A DNA stretch of 64,000 nucleotides from Dechloromonas agitata is5 (GCF_000519045.1 NZ_KI912532.1:682001-746000); one strand, 5' to 3'; numbered from the stretch's first letter, positions 18,657-28,303 are shown. Made by a program: numbers and translations. The notes: generated from the letters alone by a model not told the origin.

Positions 18657-19220
18657 ATGAGAGAACTGATCCTCGGCGGCGCGCGTTCGGGCAAAAGCCT
18701 GCTGGCTGAGCAACGTGCCCGCGACTCCGGATTGAAGGTGACCTACTTGGCCACCGCCCAGGCGCTGGACGGCGAGATGGCCCGCCGCGTCGCCCACCAC
18801 CGCGCCCGCCGCCCGGCCGACTGGGGCTGCGTCGAGGAAACCCTGCACCTGCCGCAACGCCTGCGCGAACTGGCGGCGCCGGACACCTGCCTGCTGGTCG
18901 ACTGCCTGACCCTGTGGCTGTCCAACCTGCTCTTCGCCGGCCAGGCAGCGACGCAGGCCGAGGCCGGCGACGCCATCGACTGTCCGCTGTTCCGCGAGCA
19001 AACCGCTGCCCTGATCGACACCCTGCCGCAACTGCCCGGCCACGTCATCCTCGTTTCCAACGAAGTCGGCTGGGGCATCGTGCCGATGCATCCGGTTTCC
19101 CGCCTGTTCGCTGACGAGCAGGGCCGCCTGAACCAGCGCGTCGCGGCGGTCTGCGACCAGGTGACGCTGGTCGCCGCCGGCCTGCCGCTCAGCCTGAAAA
19201 CCCCGCCACCGGCGGCATAG
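18657..19220 (+). CDS. cobU: Adenosylcobinamide kinase / adenosylcobinamide-phosphate guanylyltransferase
   Basis: 187 residues. The N-terminus MRELILGGARSGKS is the family P-loop. The sequence then shows YLATAQALDGEMARRVAHH with the guanylylated-histidine region (HH) and LLVDCLTLWLSNLL. It phosphorylates adenosylcobinamide and then transfers GMP to give adenosylcobinamide-GDP for CobS. The start at 18657 fits the family; ATGs further upstream add only a few residues. It is divergent from cobT, and its own promoter must lie in or beside the riboswitch DNA. No aptamer is seen in its own leader. Confidence 0.95.
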   Translation: MRELILGGARSGKSLLAEQRARDSGLKVTYLATAQALDGEMARRVAHHRARRPADWGCVEETLHLPQRLRELAAPDTCLLVDCLTLWLSNLLFAGQAATQAEAGDAIDCPLFREQTAALIDTLPQLPGHVILVSNEVGWGIVPMHPVSRLFADEQGRLNQRVAAVCDQVTLVAAGLPLSLKTPPPAA

Positions 19221-19277
19221 CCGGCAAAAAGGGGTATCCTTCCGGCCAAGACACCAAGATGTCACCGGAGAGACGAT

Positions 19278-19886
19278 ATGCACACGCTGCTCGATGTGCT
19301 GGCTTCCGGCGTCCATGACGCCAAGAACCAGCTCTTCATCGCCGAATCCCAGATCGCCAGCGCCGAAGCCCGGCTCGGCATCGAACTGGGCGAAGCACGC
19401 TACGCCATCGAGGCCGCCGCCAGCCGGCTGTCACGCACGCTGGCGGCCTACCACGTACTGCGCAAGGGGGCGACGCCGGCTGTCACACCGGTCATCGTCG
19501 GCGACCTGTGCGACGAAGTCGTGCTCGACCAGAAGCGCCACCTGGCCAGCGAGGGCATCGTCCTGACCGCCGCCTGCTCGGTGATCGACGAATGGCCGCT
19601 CGACCGCGATCTGGTCACTGACATGCTCAACAATGCCATCCAGAACGCCGGCCGCCATGCCGGCAGCCACGTCCACCTCGACGCCCGCCTCAACGATGGC
19701 TGGCTGGTCCTCAGCGTCGAGGACGACGGCCCCGGCTTCGCCACGCTGCCGCCGCCCTACGGCACCGGTCTGATGGTCGCCGAGCGCCTGGCCGGCCTGC
19801 ACGTCCGCCGAGGCCGGCAGGGCAGCCTGCAGTTGCGCAATGGCGCCGGCCTCGGCGGCGCCCGCTTCGAACTGCGCCTGCCGTAA
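19278..19886 (+). CDS. Small cytoplasmic sensor histidine kinase
   Basis: 202 residues, no transmembrane segment and no recognisable sensor domain. The H-box is HDAKNQL (His13), followed by a helical dimerisation stretch and a HATPase domain with N-box DMLNNAIQNAGRHA, G1 EDDGPGF and G2 GTGLMVAERLAGLH. It should autophosphorylate and pass the phosphate to the next gene product, whose start overlaps its stop by one base (TAATG). A GGAGAG Shine-Dalgarno precedes the ATG. The lack of an input domain suggests that a partner protein provides the signal. Confidence 0.87.
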   Translation: MHTLLDVLASGVHDAKNQLFIAESQIASAEARLGIELGEARYAIEAAASRLSRTLAAYHVLRKGATPAVTPVIVGDLCDEVVLDQKRHLASEGIVLTAACSVIDEWPLDRDLVTDMLNNAIQNAGRHAGSHVHLDARLNDGWLVLSVEDDGPGFATLPPPYGTGLMVAERLAGLHVRRGRQGSLQLRNGAGLGGARFELRLP

Positions 19887-21232
19887 TGAGCCTCTACGTC
19901 CAAAAGCGCTTCCTGGTCATCGACGACCAGCCGCAGGCCCGCGAAGCGCTGCGCACCATCGCGCAAACCATTGGCGCCTTCGCCGTCGAATTCGCCTCCA
20001 ATTACCAGGACGCCCTCTATCGCATCCGCAACAACACGCCGGACGTGATCCTGTGCGATTACGTGCTGGGCGACGGCCGCTCCGGCCAGCAACTGCTCGA
20101 AGAGCTGCGCCGCTTCAACCTGCTGCCCGACGAATGCATCTTCATGATGGTGACCGGCGAGCAGTCCTACGAGCAGGTCGTCTCTGCCGTCGAGCTGGTG
20201 CCGGACGACTACATCATCAAGCCCTTCTCGCCCGACAAGCTGATCCTGCGCCTCGACCGCATCATGGCCAAGAAGGAGTTCTTCAAGGACTACTACCGCG
20301 AAAAGCGCAGCCAGGAGTACGCCAATGCACTGGCCATCCTCGAACAAAAGCAGGCCAGCGAGGCCGGCCGTTCCTACCGCTTCGAAATCCTCCGCCAGCA
20401 GGCCGAAGTCAAGCTGATCAGCGGCGACGCCGAGGGGGCCGAAACGGCTTACCGCGCCATTCTCGACAACTACGAATTCCCCTGGGCCCGCGCTGGCGTC
20501 GCCCGATCCCTGCATCGCCAGAACAAGCTGAGCGAGGCGCGGGCCGAAATCGAGCGCGTCGTGGCCGACACCCCTCAGTTCTTCGATGCCGCCGACCTCA
20601 AGGCCAACATCTGCATGGCGCAGGGCGAAGCCGAGGAGGCGCAGCGGGTGCTCGACGAAGTCGCCCAGAAAACGCCGCGCAACTACCAGCGCAAGCGCCT
20701 GCTGGCCGAAGCTGCGACGCTGAACGGCGATGCCGACACGGCCCGCAACGTGCTGGCCGACGTCATCGCCAATGACACCATGCCCGGTGCGGTGACCCCC
20801 GCCGATCGCCTGGCCCTGGCACGCAGCCAGGTCGACGCCAAGGATCTGGTCTCGGCCGAGAAAACCCTGGTCGGCCTCAAGGAATCAGAGGTGCAGAACC
20901 TCGACCTCGACGCCCAGGCGAGCTATGCCGCACTACTCGCCATCAGCTCGCCGGGACGCGGCAAACCGCGTTTCGCCGGCCTGCGCCCGGCCCTGATGTC
21001 CGCCGAACTATCCGCCGCCAGCCGGCTCGACGTGCTGCGCAGCGCACTCAACCTGGGCGACCACGAACTGGCCGACCACCAGGCCGAGGCCCTGCTGGAA
21101 GGCGAGGAAGCCAAGAAGAGCTTTGGCGCCATGCGCAAGCACTACGCGCTACACGGCCGCGAGATGGATTTCCGCAATATCCAGAAGCAGGTCGCCCTCA
21201 AGCGCATCCGGCACGACACGCCGAGCAGCTGA
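19886..21232 (+). CDS. Response regulator with C-terminal TPR-like repeats
   Basis: 448 residues. The N-terminal receiver domain (about 1-125) has the acidic pair D13/D14, phospho-acceptor D58 (LCDYVLGD) and the conserved lysine in IIKPF. The remainder is alpha-helical with tetratricopeptide-like repeats (for example AEGAETAYRAILDNYEF and EAQRVLDEVA) and no DNA-binding or output enzyme domain. The output is therefore likely protein-protein interaction. It is translationally coupled to the histidine kinase, so the two form a two-component pair. It is convergent with cobQ with 3 bases between stops. Confidence 0.87.
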   Translation: MSLYVQKRFLVIDDQPQAREALRTIAQTIGAFAVEFASNYQDALYRIRNNTPDVILCDYVLGDGRSGQQLLEELRRFNLLPDECIFMMVTGEQSYEQVVSAVELVPDDYIIKPFSPDKLILRLDRIMAKKEFFKDYYREKRSQEYANALAILEQKQASEAGRSYRFEILRQQAEVKLISGDAEGAETAYRAILDNYEFPWARAGVARSLHRQNKLSEARAEIERVVADTPQFFDAADLKANICMAQGEAEEAQRVLDEVAQKTPRNYQRKRLLAEAATLNGDADTARNVLADVIANDTMPGAVTPADRLALARSQVDAKDLVSAEKTLVGLKESEVQNLDLDAQASYAALLAISSPGRGKPRFAGLRPALMSAELSAASRLDVLRSALNLGDHELADHQAEALLEGEEAKKSFGAMRKHYALHGREMDFRNIQKQVALKRIRHDTPSS

Positions 21233-21235
21233 GGT

Positions 21236-22699
21236 TCAGGCCGGCAGCCAGGGCGCCAGCTTTTCCCAATCGAGCGCCGCCTCGACCGCATCGGCCAGGC
21301 GGTCGAGGTCGGCCGCGCGGCGGGCAGCGAAATCAACCTGCTGTTCCGGCTCGGCCCCCGCCCAGCGAAGCAAGGCATCGAGCGCCGCCGGATGGTCGAA
21401 AACCCCGTGGCAGTAGGTGCCGAGCACCTGCTCGTCAGCCGAGATGGCGCCGTCCGGACGATCCCCGGCCAGGTTGACGGCAGGGCGGGCGCAACCGGGG
21501 CCGGCCGTCACGCCGAGGTGGATTTCATAGCCGGTCATCGCCGGTCGGCCCGGCAAGGCCAGATGCCCGGCGACGTTGCGCAACTGCTTTTCCGCTTCCA
21601 GCGTCGTGTCCACTGCCAGCCAGCCGAGGCCCGGCGTCGAACCCGGGGTGCCTTCCAGCCCCTGCGGGTCATGCACCGCCTGGCCGAGCATCTGGTAGCC
21701 GCCGCACAGACCGATCACCTTGCCACCGTAGCGCAGGTGCCTGGCTATCGCCTTGTCCCAACCCTGGCTGCGCAACCAGTCGAGATCGGCACGCACGGCC
21801 TTGGAGCCGGGCAGCACGATCAGGTCGGCGGCCGGCGGTGTTTCCCCCGGCCCGATCCAGCGGAAATCGACCTCCGGATGCAGGCGCAGCGGGTCGAGGT
21901 CGTTGTGGTTCGAGGTCCGCGGATAGGCCGGGGCAATCACCTTCAGTTTCGTGTTCCGCTTATCGCCGATCGCCGCCGTGGCAATGGCATCCTCGGCATC
22001 GAGCAGCAGGCCGTGCAGGTAGGGCAGCACGCCAAGCACCGGTTTGCCGGTGCGTTCCTCCAGCCAATCGAGTCCGGGTTCCAGCAGGCCGATGTCGCCC
22101 CGGAAACGGTTGATCACGAAACCGACCACGCGCTGCTGCTCGGAAGGCGACAGCAGTTCCAGCGTGCCGACCAGATGCGCGAAAACGCCCCCCCGGTCGA
22201 TATCGGCCACCAGGATCACCGGGCAATCGACCGCCTCGGCAAAGCCCATGTTGGCGATGTCGCGATCGCGCAGGTTGATCTCGGCCGGCGAGCCGGCCCC
22301 CTCGACCAGGACGCAGTCGTAGGCTGCCGTCAGCCGCCCCCAGGATTCCAGCACGGCGCCCATCGCTCGCGGCTTGTAGGCGTGATAAGCCTTGGCATCG
22401 AGGTCGGTCGCCACCTGGCCGTGGATGATGACCTGCGCCTTCTTGTCCGTCGTCGGCTTCAACAGCACCGGGTTGAAATCGGTATGCGGCAGCAGCCCGC
22501 AAGCCAGGGCCTGCAGCGCCTGTGCCCGGCCGATTTCGCCGCCATCCACGGTCACTGCCGAATTGAGCGCCATGTTCTGCGGTTTGAACGGCGCCACGTT
22601 AACCCCGCGCCGTTTCAGGATGCGGCACAGCGCGGCAACCAGCGTCGATTTGCCGGCATCGGAGGTGGTCCCCTGGACCATCAGGGAATTGCGGTGCAT
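21236..22699 (-). CDS. cobQ: Cobyric acid synthase
   Basis: 487 residues. The N-terminal dethiobiotin-synthetase-like ATP domain begins [14 protein letters not shown] and has [12 protein letters not shown]. The C-terminal class I glutamine amidotransferase domain has the nucleophile cysteine in [12 protein letters not shown] and a late histidine in [11 protein letters not shown]. It amidates adenosylcobyrinic a,c-diamide at four positions. The start at 22699 ([10 protein letters not shown]) is preferred over in-frame upstream codons. It is divergent from the bluB riboswitch; a CATAAT about 30 bases upstream may be its -10. Confidence 0.96.
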   Translation of the reverse strand: MHRNSLMVQGTTSDAGKSTLVAALCRILKRRGVNVAPFKPQNMALNSAVTVDGGEIGRAQALQALACGLLPHTDFNPVLLKPTTDKKAQVIIHGQVATDLDAKAYHAYKPRAMGAVLESWGRLTAAYDCVLVEGAGSPAEINLRDRDIANMGFAEAVDCPVILVADIDRGGVFAHLVGTLELLSPSEQQRVVGFVINRFRGDIGLLEPGLDWLEERTGKPVLGVLPYLHGLLLDAEDAIATAAIGDKRNTKLKVIAPAYPRTSNHNDLDPLRLHPEVDFRWIGPGETPPAADLIVLPGSKAVRADLDWLRSQGWDKAIARHLRYGGKVIGLCGGYQMLGQAVHDPQGLEGTPGSTPGLGWLAVDTTLEAEKQLRNVAGHLALPGRPAMTGYEIHLGVTAGPGCARPAVNLAGDRPDGAISADEQVLGTYCHGVFDHPAALDALLRWAGAEPEQQVDFAARRAADLDRLADAVEAALDWEKLAPWLPA

Positions 22700-22767
22700 G
22701 GGTGGCCCCGGTGTCAAAAAGGCCGTAATTATGGCACCATCGGCCCCGCCTGATTTGGATCAGGCGA

Positions 22768-22935
22768 GTGTCTCCGGGTGCCGTTCGGCAATGCCGAACG
22801 GAGAATCGGGAAGGCGGTGCGAATCCGCCACGTGCCCAACGCTGTGAGGAGGACGTTGGCCGCAAGATGCCACTGGTTTCGGCCGGGAAGGCGCGGCGAC
22901 GGTTGAATCCAAGTCAGAAGACCGGCCGGGAGACG
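22768..22935 (+). promoter_or_regulatory. Cobalamin riboswitch upstream of bluB operon
   Basis: The leader contains GGGAAGGCGGTGCGAATCCG, CTGTGAGGAGG, the B12-box core GATGCCACTGG, GGCCGGGAAGGCGC and CCAAGTCAGAAGACC, all in the order of the AdoCbl riboswitch. It lies 50 bases upstream of the bluB ATG. Downstream, a weak hairpin (CTGCTTG/CAGGCAG) plus TTTTT may be a terminator, but it is less convincing than the cobT one. Control by sequestering the ribosome site is also possible. Confidence 0.92.
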
Positions 22936-22985
22936 AAACCGGGCTGCTTGGACAGGCAGTCATCGTTTTTCCACAAGGGGAATTC

Positions 22986-23732
22986 ATGGAAAACCAGAGC
23001 GACCACGCTTTTTCCGACACCGAGCGCGCCGCCGTCTATCGCACCATCTTCAACCGCCGCGACGTGCGCGGCCAGTTCCTGCCCGATCCGGTGCCCGACG
23101 ACGTGCTTGCCCGCATCCTGCTGGCCGCCCACCATGCGCCGTCGGTCGGCTTCATGCAGCCTTGGAATTTCCTGCTCGTCCGCTCGCCTGAAGTCAAACA
23201 GCGGGTGCGCGACCTCTTCGCCAAGGCCCATGCCGAAGCGGCGATGATGTTCCCGGAAGGCAAGCGCGATACCTACAGCCAGCTCAAGCTGGAAGGCATC
23301 GTCGAGTCGCCGATCAACCTGTGCATCACCTGCGACCGCGAACGCACCGGCCCGGTGGTCATCGGCCGTACGCACATCAAGACGATGGATTTGTATAGCA
23401 GCGTGTGCGCCGTGCAGAACCTGTGGCTGGCGGCCCGTGCCGAAGGCCTGGGCGTCGGCTGGGTGAGCATCTTCAACCAGCCGGAGCTGCAGAAGGTGCT
23501 CGGCATCCCGGCCAACATCGTGCCCATCGCCTACCTGTGCATCGGCCACGTCAGCCATTTCCACGACAAGCCGGAACTGGAAACGGCCGGCTGGCTGCCC
23601 CGGCTGCCCATCGCCGACCTGCTCTACTTCGACCAGTGGGGCCAGACCGACGGCGAACGCCGGGATTCGCTGACCACGACGCTCACCGCCCTGCAGGACG
23701 ACATCCAGCAGCGGGGCATCTTCCCGGCATGA
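22986..23732 (+). CDS. bluB: 5,6-dimethylbenzimidazole synthase
   Basis: 248 residues of the nitroreductase-like fold. The N-terminal [14 protein letters not shown] and [10 protein letters not shown] are BluB signatures, as is [10 protein letters not shown]. The enzyme cleaves reduced FMN with oxygen to form the lower base of B12. It is the first gene behind the plus-strand riboswitch and has an AAGGGG Shine-Dalgarno. Its stop overlaps the cbiB start (ATGA). Its presence points to oxygen-dependent synthesis of the true B12 lower ligand. Confidence 0.95.
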   Translation: MENQSDHAFSDTERAAVYRTIFNRRDVRGQFLPDPVPDDVLARILLAAHHAPSVGFMQPWNFLLVRSPEVKQRVRDLFAKAHAEAAMMFPEGKRDTYSQLKLEGIVESPINLCITCDRERTGPVVIGRTHIKTMDLYSSVCAVQNLWLAARAEGLGVGWVSIFNQPELQKVLGIPANIVPIAYLCIGHVSHFHDKPELETAGWLPRLPIADLLYFDQWGQTDGERRDSLTTTLTALQDDIQQRGIFPA

Positions 23733-24640
23733 TGCCGGACGGCGCGTTCGCCATGCCGGCCGCCGCCCTGGCGGCCGTGCTGCTCGACCGCCTGCTCGGC
23801 GAGGTGCGTCGTTTTCATCCGCTGGTCGGCTTCGGCAACCTGGCGGCCGCCGTCGAGAAACGTCTCAACACGCGCCACCTGCCGGCCGGCCTGCTCGCCT
23901 GGGCGCTGGTTGTCCTGCCCTTCGTCATCCTCGCCTTCGCGCTGCGCCCGCTGGCCCCCTTTGCCGTCGATGTCGCCCTACTCTACTTCGCCCTTGGCGC
24001 GCAAAGCCTCTGCGAGCACGCTGAAGCCATCGCGAAACCCTTGCAGGACGGGCATCTTGAAGAGGCCCGGCAGCGCGTCGGGTGGATCGTTTCGCGCGAC
24101 ACCTCAGCCCTCGACGAATCGGGCGTCGCCAAGGCCGGCATGGAATCGGTGCTCGAAAACGGTAACGACGCCATCTTCGGCACCCTGTTCTGGTTCGCCC
24201 TGCTCGGCGGCCCCGGTGCCCTGCTCTTCCGGCTGGCCAACACGCTGGACGCCATGTGGGGCTACCGCACCGAACGTTTCAACCTGTTCGGCCGCCCGGC
24301 TGCCCGCATCGACGATGCGCTGAACTGGCTGCCGGCCCGCCTCACGGCCCTGACCTACGCCCTGCTCGGCCACACCCGCCAGGCCCTGGCCTGCTGGCGC
24401 ACCCAGGCACCGGGCTGGGACAGCCCGAATGCCGGTCCGGTAATGTCGGCCGGCGCCGGCAGCCTCGGCGTGCAACTCGGTGGCGCCGCGATCTACCACG
24501 GCCAGCTCGAACAGCGCCCGCCGCTCGGCACCGGCCCGGCCCCCGTCGCCGCCGACCTCGGTCGCGCCATCGCCCTGATCCGGCACAGTCTGTGGCTGTG
24601 GCTGGCTGCCTTTTTCGTGATTGGATTCCTGCATGCTTGA
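23729..24640 (+). CDS. cbiB: Adenosylcobinamide-phosphate synthase
   Basis: 303 residues, integral membrane protein with four or more hydrophobic stretches. Family motifs include [48 protein letters not shown] and [14 protein letters not shown]. It attaches aminopropanol phosphate (made by CobD) to adenosylcobyric acid. The start ATG at 23729 overlaps the bluB stop. The 3' end overlaps cobD by 8 bases, so the operon is tightly coupled. Confidence 0.95.
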   Translation: MMPDGAFAMPAAALAAVLLDRLLGEVRRFHPLVGFGNLAAAVEKRLNTRHLPAGLLAWALVVLPFVILAFALRPLAPFAVDVALLYFALGAQSLCEHAEAIAKPLQDGHLEEARQRVGWIVSRDTSALDESGVAKAGMESVLENGNDAIFGTLFWFALLGGPGALLFRLANTLDAMWGYRTERFNLFGRPAARIDDALNWLPARLTALTYALLGHTRQALACWRTQAPGWDSPNAGPVMSAGAGSLGVQLGGAAIYHGQLEQRPPLGTGPAPVAADLGRAIALIRHSLWLWLAAFFVIGFLHA

Positions 24641-25625
24641 ACACGGCGGCCGCCTGCGCCAGGCCGCGGCGCACTACGACATCCCGCTCGCCGACTGGCT
24701 CGACCTGTCCACCGGCATCAACCCTCAGGGCTGGCCGGTTCCCACCTTGCCGGCCGCCGTCTGGCAACGCCTGCCGGAAAGCGACGATGGGCTGGAAGCC
24801 GCCGCGGCAGCCTATTACGGCAACCCGAACCTGCTGCCGGTCGCCGGCTCGCAGGCTGCCATCCAGTGGCTGCCGGCCCTGCTGCCCAAGGCGGCGGTCG
24901 CCTGCATCGCACCGCTCTACGCCGAGCACCCGCAGGCCTGGCAGCAGGCCGGGCACAAGGTCCGCTACCTGCAGAACGCCACGCTGCCACGCGCCCTGGC
25001 CGCAGCAACGCCCTACGTCCTGCTCTGCAATCCGAACAATCCGACCGCCGACCGCCACCCCCACGAGCTGGTACTCGATGCCGCCCGCCAGCTGCACAAG
25101 CGCGGCGGCTGGCTGATCGTCGACGAGGCCTTCGTCGATGCGACGCCGGAACTGAGCGTCACCCCGCTGGCCGGCACGCCCGAGGCACCCAACCTGATCG
25201 TCCTCCGTTCGCTCGGCAAGTTCTTTGGCTTGGCCGGCGTCCGCGTCGGCTTCGTCTTTGCCGCCCCCGAACTGTTGCGCCGGATGCAGGAAGCGATGGG
25301 GCCGTGGACAGTCAGCGGCCCGTCGCGCGAGGCTGCCCGCCTGGCACTGGCCGACACCGCCTGGCAGGCCGCCGCCCGGCCGCAATTGCAAGCGGCCGGC
25401 GAACGCCTGCACCAATTGCTCGCCCCGCTCGGCGAGGTCAAGGCCACGGCCCTCTTCGCCACGCTCTCCTCGCCACACAGCAACGAACTGTTCGACTACC
25501 TCGCCCGCCGCGCCATCCTGACCCGACGCTTCGACCAGCAGCCCCTGCTCCGCTGCGGCCTGCCCGCCGATGAGGCCGGCTGGCAACGGCTGGCCACCGC
25601 CCTGAACGAATGGAAACCTGCATGA
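24633..25625 (+). CDS. cobD: L-threonine-O-3-phosphate decarboxylase
   Basis: 330 residues, class I/II PLP aminotransferase fold. Visible motifs are [12 protein letters not shown] near the N-terminus, [19 protein letters not shown] (aspartate to the PLP ring) and the Schiff-base lysine in [15 protein letters not shown]. It makes aminopropanol phosphate for CbiB. The ATG at 24633 lies within cbiB's last codons. The order bluB-cbiB-cobD-btuF under one riboswitch supports the assignment over histidinol-phosphate aminotransferase, its closest relative. Confidence 0.93.
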   Translation: MLEHGGRLRQAAAHYDIPLADWLDLSTGINPQGWPVPTLPAAVWQRLPESDDGLEAAAAAYYGNPNLLPVAGSQAAIQWLPALLPKAAVACIAPLYAEHPQAWQQAGHKVRYLQNATLPRALAAATPYVLLCNPNNPTADRHPHELVLDAARQLHKRGGWLIVDEAFVDATPELSVTPLAGTPEAPNLIVLRSLGKFFGLAGVRVGFVFAAPELLRRMQEAMGPWTVSGPSREAARLALADTAWQAAARPQLQAAGERLHQLLAPLGEVKATALFATLSSPHSNELFDYLARRAILTRRFDQQPLLRCGLPADEAGWQRLATALNEWKPA

Positions 25626-26512
25626 AACCCAGCCACCTCGCGCTCCTGGCCGCCACCTTCATCCTGAGCAGCAGCGCCCAGGCCGATCTCCGCCTCAAGG
25701 ACGACACCGGCCAGGAAGTCCGCCTCAAGGCGCCAGCCAAGCGCATCGTCGCCCTTGCCCCGCATATCGCCGAAAGCCTGTTCGCCGCCGGGGCCGGCGA
25801 CAAGCTGGTCGGCACCGTCGAGTACAGCGACTACCCGCCGGAAGCCAAGAAGGTGCCGCGCGTCGGCGGCTATTCGCGCGTCGACCTGGAAGCCGTCGCC
25901 GCATTGAAGCCGGACCTCGTGCTGGCCTGGGAAAGCGGCAACAACATGCCGCAGGTCAGCAAGCTGAAGGCGCTCGGCCTGACCGTCTATGTCTCGCAAC
26001 CGAACAAGATGGAAAACGTCGCCGACCAGCTCGAACGCCTCGGCCAGCTGGCCGGCAGCGAAGCTGTCGCCAGGCCGGCGGCCGAGCGCTTCCGCCAGCG
26101 TCTGGAAGCCCTGCGCAAGGCCAACGCTGGCAAGCCCAAGGTCCGCACCTTCTACCAGATCTGGAAAACGCCGCTGATGACGGTCGGCGGTCCGCAGATC
26201 ATCAGCGACGCCATCACCCTGTGCGGCGGCGAAAACGTCTTCGGCCACCTCGGCAAGATGGCGCCGACGGTCAGCGTCGAGGCCGTGCTCGAAGCCGACC
26301 CCGAGGCCATCATCGCCACCGGCATGGGCGACGCCAAGCCGGAATGGCTGAAGGACTGGGACAAATGGACCCAGATGACGGCCGTCAAGCGCAACAACCT
26401 GTTTCACATCAACCCGGACATCATGCAGCGCCACACGCCGCGCATCCTCGATGGTGCCGAGAAACTTTGCGCCCACCTCGATGTCGCACGCAGCCACCGT
26501 CCTGCCCGTTAA
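25622..26512 (+). CDS. btuF: Cobalamin ABC transporter substrate-binding protein
   Basis: 296 residues. A cleavable signal peptide ends near SSSAQA, so the protein is periplasmic. The mature part fits the helical-backbone metal/B12-binding family: RIVALAPHIAESLFAAGAG, VEYSDYPPEAKKVPRVGGY and KPDLVLAW. It should deliver B12 or cobinamide to a BtuCD permease that is not encoded in this window. The ATG at 25622 overlaps the cobD stop. Confidence 0.9.
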   Translation: MKPSHLALLAATFILSSSAQADLRLKDDTGQEVRLKAPAKRIVALAPHIAESLFAAGAGDKLVGTVEYSDYPPEAKKVPRVGGYSRVDLEAVAALKPDLVLAWESGNNMPQVSKLKALGLTVYVSQPNKMENVADQLERLGQLAGSEAVARPAAERFRQRLEALRKANAGKPKVRTFYQIWKTPLMTVGGPQIISDAITLCGGENVFGHLGKMAPTVSVEAVLEADPEAIIATGMGDAKPEWLKDWDKWTQMTAVKRNNLFHINPDIMQRHTPRILDGAEKLCAHLDVARSHRPAR

Positions 26513-26516
26513 AGCC

Positions 26517-27308
26517 ATGCCCCGCCTGCCCCAGCGCATCGTCTGCCTGACCACCGAAACCGTCGAAGTGCTCTACGCCCTCGGCGAACAACAACGCATC
26601 GTCGGCATTTCCGGCTATACCGTGCGACCGCCCGCGGCGCGCAAGGAGAAGCCCAAGGTCTTCGCCTTCACCAGCGGCGACATCGACAAGATTCTCGCCA
26701 CCCAACCCGATCTGGTGCTCACCTTCTCGGACCTGCAAAGCGATATTTCACGCGACCTGATCAAGGCCGGCGTGCCGGTCTACGCCTTCAACATGCGCAG
26801 CGTTGAGGACATCCTCGGCATGATCGAAACGCTCGGCCGGCTGGTCGGCGCCGAAGCCAGGGCCTTGGCCCTGGTCGACGAACTGGAGGCGCAGATCGCG
26901 GAAACCCGCGCCATCGCCGCCGAACGCCATGCCCGGACCGGCCGGAAACCGCGCGTCTATTTCGAGGAATGGGACGAGCCGCTGATCTCCGGTATCCGCT
27001 GGGCCTCCGAACTGATCGAACTGGCGGGAGGCGAGGACGTCTTCGCCGAACGCGCCCGTTCGCCGCTGGCCAAGGACCGAATGCCGACGGCCGAGGAAGT
27101 CATCGCCGCCGCGCCGGACATCATCATCGGCTCCTGGTGCGGCAAGCATTTCCGCCCGGAACGCATCGCCGCCCGGCCGGGTTGGGAGGACATCCCTGCC
27201 GTGCGCGACGGGCGCCTGCACGAAATCAAGTCGGCCGTCATCCTGACGCCGGGCCCGGTCGCCATCAGCGAGGGCTTGCCCGCCCTGCTCGGCATTTTTG
27301 ATTTGTGA
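26517..27308 (+). CDS. Second BtuF-like cobalamin-binding protein, no signal peptide
   Basis: 263 residues of the same periplasmic-binding fold as BtuF: RIVCLTTETVEVLYALGEQ, ISGYTVRPP, QPDLVLTFSDLQ and a C-terminal GSWCGKHFRPER. No hydrophobic leader is seen with either plausible start (26517, or 26481 which would overlap btuF by 32 bases), so it may be cytoplasmic. It follows btuF by 4 bases. It could bind corrinoids inside the cell or be a diverged import component. The start has no clear Shine-Dalgarno, so a further upstream start cannot be fully excluded. Confidence 0.8.
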   Translation: MPRLPQRIVCLTTETVEVLYALGEQQRIVGISGYTVRPPAARKEKPKVFAFTSGDIDKILATQPDLVLTFSDLQSDISRDLIKAGVPVYAFNMRSVEDILGMIETLGRLVGAEARALALVDELEAQIAETRAIAAERHARTGRKPRVYFEEWDEPLISGIRWASELIELAGGEDVFAERARSPLAKDRMPTAEEVIAAAPDIIIGSWCGKHFRPERIAARPGWEDIPAVRDGRLHEIKSAVILTPGPVAISEGLPALLGIFDL

Positions 27309-27332
27309 AAAGGCCACTCCCCGGCGAGCCAC

Positions 27333-27338
27333 TATAAT
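27333..27338 (+). promoter_or_regulatory. Putative -10 element before the 112-residue secreted protein
   Basis: TATAAT lies 33 bases upstream of the next ATG in the only sizeable gap after the bluB operon. No good -35 is visible. It would separate the following secreted-protein/SCO pair from cobalamin control. Confidence 0.4.
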
Positions 27339-27365
27339 CCTCGATCAGCCTCGAGGAACCCGACC

Positions 27366-27704
27366 ATGAAACTCATCGCCCCCCTGCTTGCCCTCGCCCT
27401 CTCTTCCCTCAGCCATGCCGCCCTGGCTGCCGATCAAGGCAAGGCCGCGGTCAGCGCGCTCGGCGAATTGAACGGCATCGCCCTGGCCTGCCAGCAGCCG
27501 GCCCTGGTCAGCCGCGCCCGCAACATCATCGTGACGACAGCGCCCAAGACCCGCGATTACGGTGAAGTCTTCGAAAACGCCACCAATGCCGCCTATCTGG
27601 AGCAGGGCAAGAGCAAGACACCCTGCCCTGACGCCGTCACACTGGCAGCCCGCATCGCGGCGGCCGAAAAGAACCTGCAAGCCGCTTTCCCGGTCGCCCA
27701 ATGA
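27366..27704 (+). CDS. Small secreted protein of unknown function
   Basis: 112 residues. A clear signal peptide (MKLIAPLLALALSSLSHAALA) is followed by a roughly 91-residue helical mature domain with two cysteines (LACQQP and TPCPD) that could form a disulfide. A GAGGAA Shine-Dalgarno precedes the ATG. Its stop overlaps the start of the SCO1-like gene (ATGA), so the two are probably co-translated and may act together in the periplasm. I do not recognise the family. Confidence 0.75.
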   Translation: MKLIAPLLALALSSLSHAALAADQGKAAVSALGELNGIALACQQPALVSRARNIIVTTAPKTRDYGEVFENATNAAYLEQGKSKTPCPDAVTLAARIAAAEKNLQAAFPVAQ

Positions 27705-28303
27705 ACCGCCTGCCCGCCCTTCTCGCCGTGCCCTGCCTCACCCTGCTGCTTGCCGGCCCGGCCGCCGGCCAGTCGATGCACAGCCTCGAGTTGCTGCGCG
27801 GCGAAGAGGTGGGCATCAACCCGCGCTACCTGCTGCAGGACCCGAATGGCCGGGCCGTTACCCAGGAAGAATTCCGCGGCCGTTTCCAGCTCATCGCCTT
27901 CGGCTACACCTATTGCCCCGACATCTGCCCGACCACCCTGGTGGAAATGGCCGAGATCCTCAAGCTGCTCGGCGACAAGGCGGCGAAGCTCCAGCCCATC
28001 TTCATTTCGGTCGATCCGGAGCGCGACACCGGGAAGGTGTTGAAGACCTACACCGAGTTCTTCGACCCGCGCATCCTCGGCCTGACCGGCTCGCCAGCTC
28101 TGGTCCGGCGGGCCGCCGACAACTTCAAGATCCGCTACGCCAAGGTGCGCGAACCGGACACGCCTCCCGACCGTTACGCCGTCGACCATTCAGCAGGCAT
28201 GATTCTGCTCGGCCCGGATGGCAACTTCATCAAGAAATTCGCTTTCTCGATGCCGGTGACGGAAATTTCAGCCCAAATCGGCGACTTGCTGAATCAGCGC
28301 TGA
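27701..28303 (+). CDS. SCO1/SenC-family copper/thiol protein
   Basis: 200 residues with an N-terminal signal peptide and a thioredoxin-like domain. The copper-binding CxxxC is in YTYCPDICPTT, SVDPERDT follows, and the third ligand histidine is in VDHSAGM. Members insert copper into the CuA site of cytochrome oxidase or act as periplasmic thiol oxidoreductases. Coupling to the 112-residue secreted protein is unusual. No cytochrome oxidase genes are nearby, so the client is uncertain. Confidence 0.9.
   Translation: MNRLPALLAVPCLTLLLAGPAAGQSMHSLELLRGEEVGINPRYLLQDPNGRAVTQEEFRGRFQLIAFGYTYCPDICPTTLVEMAEILKLLGDKAAKLQPIFISVDPERDTGKVLKTYTEFFDPRILGLTGSPALVRRAADNFKIRYAKVREPDTPPDRYAVDHSAGMILLGPDGNFIKKFAFSMPVTEISAQIGDLLNQR

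Noticed and set aside
21392-22753. Plus-strand open frame of about 453 codons
   Set aside because: It lies opposite cobQ, which has clear catalytic motifs; the antisense frame has none.
24342-25586. Minus-strand open frame of about 414 codons
   Set aside because: It is antisense to cbiB and cobD, both well supported.
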